Shown piece by piece: positions 22,521 to 28,131 of a stretch of 28,131 nt of DNA. The notes under the pieces were generated by a model, which did not search any database, was not told the origin of the DNA, and saw nothing but the letters and a program-made list of their open reading frames with translations. Within the stretch, counting starts at the first letter, position 1, and every line of letters begins with the position of its first letter. The DNA comes from JANLSE01 sp038214135 (GTDB taxonomy: Bacteria; Chloroflexota; Chloroflexia; Chloroflexales; Roseiflexaceae), in the NCBI GenBank assembly GCA_038214135.1, contig JBBQSD010000075.1, positions 1 to 28,131 on the forward strand, read 5' to 3'. The position numbers and the translations under genes were made by a program.

Positions 22521-22694
22521 TTAATCCTTCGATGGAGATGGGTGGTGCCCCGATGTACGGGTGATGCGGCGAAGCGACCGCAGGAGCGCCATACCAAAAC
22601 GCCCAAGAGTGGTGGCTAATGCCGGGCCACAAAAGATGACCACAAACGCCACAATGATCAGAACCGCCGCTAATTCCACAACATACCTCGCCAT
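22521..22694 (-). CDS. Very small single-TM basic protein
   Basis: A 57-residue frame beginning MARYVVELAAVLIIVAFVV and ending HHPSPSKD. Residues 5-30 make one strongly hydrophobic helix. The remaining half is basic (GRFGMALLRSLRRITRTS), giving an N-out/C-in topology by the positive-inside rule. It is supported by a perfect TATAAT box 9 bases before the ATG, the absence of a ribosome site (leaderless type) and close coupling to the next small membrane gene. An overlapping frame in another register gives no sensible protein. No family recognised. It follows pyk by 56 bases on the same strand. Confidence 0.6.
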   Translation of the reverse strand: MARYVVELAAVLIIVAFVVIFCGPALATTLGRFGMALLRSLRRITRTSGHHPSPSKD

Positions 22695-22703
22695 ACACAA
22701 GCA

Positions 22704-22709
22704 ATTATA
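22704..22709 (-). promoter_or_regulatory. Consensus -10 (TATAAT) of the small membrane gene pair
   Basis: TATAAT on the minus strand ends 9 bases before the ATG at 22694, so the transcript would start within about three bases of the start codon. The -35 is weak (TTATCG at 18 bases). Confidence 0.55.
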
Positions 22710-22750
22710 TGCGCTTAGAATAGCATACGATAATGAGGCGCAGATGAGCC

Positions 22751-24172
22751 TCAGATCTGAATGACCTTAACAAAATTGGTTGAGCCACGCGATGTAATTG
22801 GATGCCCGCCCGTCATCACTACCTGATCGCCACGCTGGGCGAATCCGGCATACAACAGCCGTTCGACAACCCGCTCACTCAGATCATCAAGCCGATCAAC
22901 ATAATCAACCATCATGGGCACAACGCCCCATACCAGGCTGAGCCGCCGATAGACTTCCTCTTCTGGTGTGAATGCGAAGATTGGCACGGCTGGCCGTTGG
23001 CGCGAGACGAGTTGAGCTGTTCTACCGCTCTTTGTGAACGCAACAATCCCGCGTACCGTCAGAACCTGCACGATAGCACATGCCGCAGAGCTGAGTGCTG
23101 TTGCTACATCGGGGATATGCTGAACATTCCAGCGGGTGGAGCTGCTGTGATCGCCATGGCGGCCACTCAATTCCGCTGCTTCCGCAATGCGGGCCATCAT
23201 CTGGACTGCTTCGATTGGGAAGGCACCATTGGCTGTTTCACCGCTTAACATAACAGCATCCGTTCCATCGATAATCGCATTGGCGACATCGCTGGCCTCT
23301 GCGCGGGTTGGGCGCGGGTTGCGGATCATGGATTCAAGCATCTGGGTTGCGGTGATCACTGGTTTCCCGACACTGTTTGCCGCTTCAATCAGTTGCTTTT
23401 GAACAATCGGAACTTGCTCGGGAGCCATTTCCACACCCAGATCGCCGCGTGCAACCATGATCCCATCGACTTTTTCGAGGATGGCGGGCAGATCCTGGAG
23501 CGCTTCCGGCTTCTCGATCTTGGCGATCACCGGCGTGGTTTTGCCAAATGCCGCAATCCGGCGCTTAATATCATCGATATCCGAGCTGCGCCGCACAAAT
23601 GAGAGTGCAACATAATCGACTCCCTGGGCCAATCCGAACTCAAGATCAGCTGCGTCCTTGGGCGTCAGCGCTGGCGCACTGACATTGACTCCAGGAAGAT
23701 TGATACCCTGTTTTTCACGTAGTTCCCCGCCAAAGACGATCTCTGTGCGAACTTCCGCATCCTCACTGGCAAGCACGCGTAGTTCAATCAGGCCATCCGA
23801 GATCAGAATACGGTCGCCAGGGTTGACATCGTGAGGCAGGGCTGTGTATGTGGTGCTTACCGATTGGGCTGTTCCCTCGGTTGGATGGGTTGTGATCGTA
23901 AATGCTTGCCCTGGAACCAGCACAACGGGTTTCCCACCGACAAGTGTGCCCGTGCGGATCTTGGGACCCTGGAGATCTTGCAGAATAGCGAGTGGGCGGC
24001 CAGCCATGCGTGAGATTTCGCGTAGTGTTACAATCCGTGCGGCATGATCCTCGTAGTTTCCATGTGAGAAGTTCAAGCGGGCAACATCCATACCTGCTTC
24101 AACCAGTTTGAGCATCTGCTCGCGGCTGCTGCACGTTGGCCCGATAGTAGCGACGATCTTGGTCCGGCGCAT
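22751..24172 (-). CDS. pyk: Pyruvate kinase
   Basis: Final step of glycolysis: phosphoenolpyruvate plus ADP to pyruvate plus ATP, cytosolic homotetramer. 473 residues, full length for the bacterial enzyme. N-terminal RRTKIVATIGPTCSS; ARLNFSHGNYEDH (substrate and K+ site); the B-domain lid from about 70 to 170; KIEKPEALQDLP with the general-acid region; IMVARGDLGVE (Mg site); the signature TATQMLESMI with NPRPTRAEASDVANA; VMLSGETANGAFP; and a C-terminal regulatory domain. No extra PEP-utiliser domain is present. The ATG at 24172 is preferred because GGAGAAGAG lies just upstream; the ATG at 24187 would bury that site. It begins 32 bases after the comEA-like gene and is probably cotranscribed with it. 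Confidence 0.97.
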   Translation of the reverse strand: MRRTKIVATIGPTCSSREQMLKLVEAGMDVARLNFSHGNYEDHAARIVTLREISRMAGRPLAILQDLQGPKIRTGTLVGGKPVVLVPGQAFTITTHPTEGTAQSVSTTYTALPHDVNPGDRILISDGLIELRVLASEDAEVRTEIVFGGELREKQGINLPGVNVSAPALTPKDAADLEFGLAQGVDYVALSFVRRSSDIDDIKRRIAAFGKTTPVIAKIEKPEALQDLPAILEKVDGIMVARGDLGVEMAPEQVPIVQKQLIEAANSVGKPVITATQMLESMIRNPRPTRAEASDVANAIIDGTDAVMLSGETANGAFPIEAVQMMARIAEAAELSGRHGDHSSSTRWNVQHIPDVATALSSAACAIVQVLTVRGIVAFTKSGRTAQLVSRQRPAVPIFAFTPEEEVYRRLSLVWGVVPMMVDYVDRLDDLSERVVERLLYAGFAQRGDQVVMTGGHPITSRGSTNFVKVIQI

Positions 24173-24204
24173 CTCTCTTCTCCTCATACCGAGTGCGGCA
24201 TAGT

Positions 24205-24882
24205 TCAGGGGCCGACTGTCACCAATGGAGCGATTTTCTCGAACAGTGCTGTACCAATACCCTTAATATTGCGAAGGTCATCCACCGATTTGAATGGGCC
24301 ATTTGTGCCACGGTACTCAATAATCCGTTCGGCAATTGCCAGCCCAATCCCAGGCAGTGTGTCTAGCTCTGCTGCGCTGGCCGTATTCAGATTGATCAAT
24401 GCGCCATCCGCAGCTGTTGTTGCCTGTGGAATGCCGCTCGCCTGTGCGGCAACCTCGCCACGCCTTGGTACCTTGATCTGCTGGGCATCGGCAATGTGTG
24501 CAGCCAGATTGATCGCGTCTGGGTCGGCATCGGCGCTCAACCCGCCAGCAGCAACAATCACATCTTTGATACGCGCACCGATTGGCAAACGATAGACATC
24601 CGGCGCGATTACTGCACCACTCACATACACAATTAGTGCCTCTGCTTCAGCAGCTTTTGCCGATGTGCCTGGATTGGCTGTTTCTGCTTCTAGCGGCAGC
24701 GCTTCGGTTGGAAGTGCCTCGATTGCCCCAATTGGCGGCTCGGCGGCCATGATGATTGTTGGTTGGGTGCTATTTGCGAATGGCCCAATCAGTAACCAGA
24801 TCATAATAACAGAACCCATGCCAAACGTGATCGCCGCCACAATCAGGGTTCGGCGCGTCAGAAAACCCGATACATGCTGCAT
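24205..24882 (-). CDS. comEA: ComEA-like competence DNA-binding protein
   Basis: Membrane-anchored receptor that binds incoming double-stranded DNA during transformation. 225 residues: one N-terminal TM helix (about 11-35, after a short basic TRR), a Pro/Glu/Ala-rich spacer, an SLBB-type domain (about 85-145: LIVYVSGAVIAPDVYRLPIGARIKDVIVAAGGL), and a C-terminal pair of helix-hairpin-helix motifs (INLNTASAAELDTLPGIGLAIAERIIEYR and IKGIGTALFEKI), the ComEA hallmark. The ATG at 24882 has AAAGGAG about 8 bases upstream; the open frame further upstream is repeat-rich and unlikely. comEC is not in the window. Leads a probable operon with pyk, an unusual pairing. Confidence 0.92.
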   Translation of the reverse strand: MQHVSGFLTRRTLIVAAITFGMGSVIMIWLLIGPFANSTQPTIIMAAEPPIGAIEALPTEALPLEAETANPGTSAKAAEAEALIVYVSGAVIAPDVYRLPIGARIKDVIVAAGGLSADADPDAINLAAHIADAQQIKVPRRGEVAAQASGIPQATTAADGALINLNTASAAELDTLPGIGLAIAERIIEYRGTNGPFKSVDDLRNIKGIGTALFEKIAPLVTVGP

Positions 24883-24910
24883 TGTTGTGCTCCTTTCGGG
24901 TACCGGGGCT

Positions 24911-24939
24911 ATTATGGCAGAAACCCTGATTGCGATCAA
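24911..24939 (-). promoter_or_regulatory. Promoter of comEA-pyk
   Basis: Minus strand TTGATC (24939-24934), 17 bases, CATAAT (24916-24911) preceded by TGC. The predicted leader of about 22 bases carries AAAGGAG. Confidence 0.6.
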
Positions 24940-25000
24940 GCGTGCCCGAAGTCCCTGTGTGCTGCTAGGACGGGCGCATTGATCTGCTGGGCTATTGGTA

Positions 25001-25027
25001 GGGGTAGGGGTGGGGTTTTGTGTGGGG
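25001..25027 (+). other. Four-run G-quadruplex motif
   Basis: Four GGGG runs at 25001-25004, 25007-25010, 25012-25015 and 25024-25027, with loops of 2, 1 and 8 bases. It lies about 60-90 bases upstream of the comEA promoter, G-rich on the non-template side. Confidence 0.6.
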
Positions 25028-25076
25028 TGGATGCTGCCCTCTGAGAGAAGGGCCAGGGGAGGGGATGAATTGGAAT

Positions 25077-25291
25077 CCGTAGGCTGAAGCCTGCGGCCAG
25101 GGGAACGCTGCCTCACCATCCGCAGGCTGATGGATCGTTACATTTTCATTGGGGAAGGTTCGTCGGTGTGTATGCAGTGCGGCAGCCATGCTGCCGTAGC
25201 GCAAGCCATGCTTGCGCAATCCACATCCGCACGCCTTTAGGCGCCAGGTGCAATCTCCCCGATGAATTGATCAATCTTCATCAGCCTGCGG
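25077..25291. repeat. Cluster of short palindromes between comEA and topA
   Basis: In about 215 bases there are several palindromic units. CCGTAGGCT-GA-AGCCTGCGG is at 25077-25096. An inverted copy of the 7131-7166 block is at about 25122-25155. CGGCAG-CCATG-CTGCCG (25180-25196) and GCGCAAG-CCATG-CTTGCGC (25199-25217) share the same five-base loop. CGCC-TTTA-GGCG is at 25232-25243. GATGAA / TTCATC (25261-25282) encloses TTGATCAA and runs into AGCCTGCGG. The 415-base gap 24883-25297 holds these, the comEA promoter and the G-rich motif, but no gene. Confidence 0.8.
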
Positions 25292-25297
25292 CGTGCT

Positions 25298-27823
25298 TTA
25301 CGATGCCTTGCGCTTGCGGGCTGGGGCTGTATCGGCCTTCTTGGCGGATGCTGCTGGTTTCTTGGTCGTTGCAGCGCTGCTCTTTTTTGCGGCGGGTTTC
25401 TTGATTGTGGCCGTTGCGGATGCCTTCTTTGCTGCTACCTTCTTCACCACTTGTGCATCGGCAACGACTGCTGGGGCATTTGGATCAGGGACATAATTGG
25501 CAACCTCGGCCAGATCATTGACGATATAATCGCACTTGGGGTAGCGATTACAGCCAAAGAATGGCCGGCCAAATTTGCCGCGCCGTTTCATCAGTTCGCC
25601 CTGGTTGCACTTCGGGCACCCAACACCTGTTGGTTCGGGCAGCGGGGCTGGTTTGCCATCACGGCCAAGGCGGCGGGTGTTGCTACACTCCGGGTAGCCG
25701 CTGCATCCCAGGAATGGCCCGAAGCGGCTCTTCTTCACCACCATCGGGCGGCCACACAGATTGCAGGCAACATCGCTCAGCTCGGGTGCGGCTGGCGCAT
25801 CAAGCAATATCTTGCCATCACCATCACGGTGGAAATCACTGGTGAACTCACAATCGGGGTAGCGATTGCAGGCCAGGAATTCGCCATTGCGCCCAAACTT
25901 GATTGCCAGGCCGCCCTCGTTGCACTTCGGGCAGGTCAGGTCGGTCAGGATCTCCTCGCGCTTGACGTTACGCATGCTCTGTTGCGCGGTTGCGAGTGTT
26001 CGTTCGAATGGCCCATAGAAGGCTTGCAGAACCGGCACCCACTTCTTCTGGCCCTCGGCAATATCATCGAGCTGCTGCTCCATCTCGGAGGTAAACCCAT
26101 AATCGATGATACTGGCGAAATGCTCAACCAGCAGGTCGGTGACAACCCGGCCAAGTGATGTTGGCAGCAGTTTCTTCTCGGTCAGTTCAACATATTCACG
26201 ATCAACAATGGTGGAGATCGTTGGCGCATAGGTTGATGGCCGGCCAATGCCAAGCCGTTCGAGTTCCTTGACTAAACTGGCCTCGGTGTAGCGCGGTAGT
26301 GGCTCGGTGAAATGCTGGATCGGCAATAACTGCTGCAAATTGAGCGGCTCGCGTTCGGCCAGGGCAGGCAAGCGCCGCTCGCTATCCTCATCCTCCTCGC
26401 CTTCGTCCAGGCTGACGTTATAAACAGCCAGGAAGCCGGGGAATTTCAGGATCGAGCCAGTGGCCCTGAATGTGTATGGATCCGTGCGCGTGGCCGATTG
26501 CGCTGCTGATCGAGCACTCGAACGAGCTGCCGATTGCACTGGCGTTGGTGTTTCGGATGGAGCAGGCTGGCTTTCGATACCACGCCCAGCACCAATATCG
26601 ACGCTGGTGCTATCGAAGACTGCCGATTCCATCTGCGAGGCCAGGAAGCGCTTCCACACAAGATCATACAGCCGAAATTGTTCGCTGGTTAGCTTCGGGC
26701 GTATATTCTCTGGGATACGGTTGCTGGAAGTTGGGCGAATGGCCTCGTGGGCCTCCTGGGCACCCTTCGATTTGGTGCGATAGATCGGCGGCTTATCTGG
26801 CAGATATTCCTTACCAAACCGTTCCTGAATGACGGTTCGCGCCTCGCTCTGGGCCTCACCCGAGACGTTGAAGCTATCGGTTCGCATATACGTAATCAGG
26901 CCAACCGTGCCCTCATCGCCGCCGATATTGACACCCTCATACAGTTGCTGGGCGACAATCATGGTTCGTTTGGCCGAGAACCCCAGCTTGCGGCCTGCCT
27001 CTTGTTGCAGTGTACTGGTGGTGAAGGGTGGAGCTGGCGAACGGCGCTTATCCTTACGAACTATCGTCCGCACAACATATTGGGCACCATCAAGATCGGC
27101 AACAATCGTATCGGCCTGCTCCTGGTTTTTGATATCGAACTTATCGAGCTTCTTGCCAGTTCGTTCGATCAGTGTTGCCCGAAATGGGTTTTGCGGTTTG
27201 GCACCTGCGGCCTGGGCGATGCGCTTGAGCAGATCGGCCTCAATCGTCCAGTATTCCTGGGGAACAAAGATCTCGATCTCGCGCTCGCGTTCGACAACAA
27301 GGCGGACGGCGACGGATTGGACGCGGCCTGCCGAAAGCCCACGCTTGACTTTATCCCACAGCAGCGGTGAGAGTTTATAGCCAACCAACCGATCCAGCAC
27401 CCGGCGGGCCTGCTGGGCATCGACAAGGTTCGAATCGATCTGGCGTGGGTTGGCAATCGCCTGCTGAACGGCATTGCGCGTAATCTCACTGAACTCAACC
27501 CGATAGACCGGCACAGCTCGGGGGATGCTGGCAGCCTGGGTGATATGCCAGGCAATCGCCTCACCCTCACGATCCGGGTCGGTCGCCAGGTACACAGCCT
27601 CGGCCTGACGGACGGATTTGCGTAGCGCGGCGACGACCTTCTCCTTGCCGGGAGAGACCTGATAGGCCGGTTTGAAGCCATGCTCGATATCGACGCCAAG
27701 ATCACTCTTGGGCAGATCACGAACGTGGCCCATCGATGCTTCGACGCGGAAACCGCGCCCAAGATATTTCTGAATCGTCTTCGCTTTGGCGGGCGATTCG
27801 ACGATAACGAGTTTATCTGCCAT
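25298..27823 (-). CDS. topA: DNA topoisomerase I (type IA)
   Basis: Relaxes negative supercoils through a 5'-phosphotyrosyl intermediate. 841 residues. TOPRIM domain at the N-terminus (KLVIVESPAKAKTI, 4-17; acidic triad region TDPDREGE, 81-88). Catalytic Tyr312 in TYMRTDS. Three C-terminal zinc ribbons with four cysteines each (Cys631/634/652/658, 687/690/707/713, 736/739/758/764). A Lys/Ala-rich tail of about 50 residues ends RKRKAS, as in actinobacterial and Chloroflexota enzymes. A low-complexity Ser/Ala/Pro insert (about 412-448) interrupts the core. The ATG at 27823 gives the standard MADKLVIVESP start; the ribosome site is weak (AAGAG). A strong promoter lies 70-100 bases upstream. A repeat begins 6 bases after the stop. 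Confidence 0.97.
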   Translation of the reverse strand: MADKLVIVESPAKAKTIQKYLGRGFRVEASMGHVRDLPKSDLGVDIEHGFKPAYQVSPGKEKVVAALRKSVRQAEAVYLATDPDREGEAIAWHITQAASIPRAVPVYRVEFSEITRNAVQQAIANPRQIDSNLVDAQQARRVLDRLVGYKLSPLLWDKVKRGLSAGRVQSVAVRLVVEREREIEIFVPQEYWTIEADLLKRIAQAAGAKPQNPFRATLIERTGKKLDKFDIKNQEQADTIVADLDGAQYVVRTIVRKDKRRSPAPPFTTSTLQQEAGRKLGFSAKRTMIVAQQLYEGVNIGGDEGTVGLITYMRTDSFNVSGEAQSEARTVIQERFGKEYLPDKPPIYRTKSKGAQEAHEAIRPTSSNRIPENIRPKLTSEQFRLYDLVWKRFLASQMESAVFDSTSVDIGAGRGIESQPAPSETPTPVQSAARSSARSAAQSATRTDPYTFRATGSILKFPGFLAVYNVSLDEGEEDEDSERRLPALAEREPLNLQQLLPIQHFTEPLPRYTEASLVKELERLGIGRPSTYAPTISTIVDREYVELTEKKLLPTSLGRVVTDLLVEHFASIIDYGFTSEMEQQLDDIAEGQKKWVPVLQAFYGPFERTLATAQQSMRNVKREEILTDLTCPKCNEGGLAIKFGRNGEFLACNRYPDCEFTSDFHRDGDGKILLDAPAAPELSDVACNLCGRPMVVKKSRFGPFLGCSGYPECSNTRRLGRDGKPAPLPEPTGVGCPKCNQGELMKRRGKFGRPFFGCNRYPKCDYIVNDLAEVANYVPDPNAPAVVADAQVVKKVAAKKASATATIKKPAAKKSSAATTKKPAASAKKADTAPARKRKAS

Positions 27824-27893
27824 ATAGCTCTTTATATTACACTGATTCAACTGACCCAGAGTACGACGATCATGATGCTGCAAGGGCGCTGTC

Positions 27894-27923
27894 ACTATAG
27901 CGGGCGAGAGGGCGGGTTGTCAA
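27894..27923 (-). promoter_or_regulatory. Promoter of topA
   Basis: Minus strand consensus TTGACA (27923-27918), 18 bases of GC-rich spacer, TATAGT (27899-27894). The predicted leader is about 64 bases. A GC-rich spacer is compatible with supercoiling sensitivity, which is inference. Confidence 0.75.
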
Positions 27924-27941
27924 GAACCTATTTTCTAGGAA

Positions 27942-28030
27942 AGTATTCAGAAGACAGAATTCAGGAGTCAGAATGGCGTGTACGAGCATTCAGGAGCAAT
28001 GCGATACATCGGTCTATACAGAGTCAGAAT
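27942..28030. repeat. Degenerate cluster of the ATTCAGGAGTCAGAAT family
   Basis: Four partial copies in 90 bases: GTATTCAGAAGACAGAATTC, then TTCAGGAGTCAGAATGG, ATTCAGGAGCAATG and GAGTCAGAATTTC. The window end (27924-28131) holds no gene that I can see. Confidence 0.7.
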
Positions 28031-28102
28031 TTCTATTGAAAGCACCTTAGTGGCTGGTATCGTGTATGTTCTTTCTGCCTGATGCGCCGATTCTGTGCCG
28101 CC

Positions 28103-28130
28103 GTAGAGACGCAAAATCTTGCGTCTCTAC
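28103..28130. repeat. GTAGAGACGCAA palindrome, second copy
   Basis: Identical over 28 bases to 10567-10594: 12-bp perfect stem, loop AATC. It is probably linked to the end of a gene beyond the window, judging by the placement of the other copies. Confidence 0.8.
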
Positions 28131-28131
28131 G

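Noticed and set aside
25077..25291. An IS or transposon remnant between comEA and topA
   Set aside because: There is no transposase fragment or matched terminal repeats, only short palindromes.

Overview
The window reads as a chromosomal segment of a moderately GC-rich bacterium, most likely a filamentous Chloroflexota (Chloroflexales or Herpetosiphon-like). This is inferred from the gene styles (FchA, paired DUF1800/DUF1501 Tat proteins, an RsbR-like STAS protein, an AOR-family protein, TopA with three zinc ribbons and a Lys/Ala tail) and from the dense short intergenic palindromes. No marker in the window fixes the genus. I see no insertion sequence, prophage, CRISPR array or rRNA.

Layout. 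1-1957: the possible 3' end of an unseen gene, a terminator, tRNA-Thr(CGT) on the minus strand with its own promoter, then hisS on the plus strand behind a 5' hairpin. 2118-3811: fchA (folate one-carbon metabolism), a repeat-filled gap, and a minus-strand kinase-fold protein. 3966-6962 (minus): tsaE-tsaB-AOR, a tight three-gene unit joining t6A tRNA modification genes to a tungsten or molybdenum aldehyde oxidoreductase-like protein. 7296-10553 (plus): the DUF1800-DUF1501 secreted pair. 10591-15895 (minus): a signalling block of membrane RsbR-like STAS protein, dCache-HAMP-GAF histidine kinase, and a REC-kinase protein. 16063-19926 (minus): aldehyde dehydrogenase, GNAT protein and GABA-type aminotransferase, fitting amine-to-semialdehyde-to-acid catabolism. 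20036-21775 (minus): an ABC-F ATPase. Behind it lies a regulatory region with a duplicated promoter-carrying repeat and a candidate structured RNA ending in an intrinsic terminator. 22232-24882 (minus): two small membrane proteins, pyruvate kinase and a ComEA-like protein. 25298-27823 (minus): topA.

Two themes stand out. First, a few short repeat families (GAGTATTCAGGAGTCAG, GTAGAGACG palindromes, GTAGGGGCG palindromes, TAGCCGATA, GTGACC-GGTGAC) begin at, or actually contain, the stop codons of most genes that end a transcription unit. Second, promoters recognisable by eye share a TTGNNN - 18 bp - TANNNT layout, often with TGC before the -10. At tsaE and the small membrane gene, -10 boxes sit so close to the start codon that leaderless mRNAs are likely. 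The most novel-looking element is the leader or small RNA at 21896-22045. It has a promoter inside a dispersed repeat, a three-way-junction-like fold, a strong terminator and a possible competing antiterminator pairing, all just upstream of the ABC-F gene.
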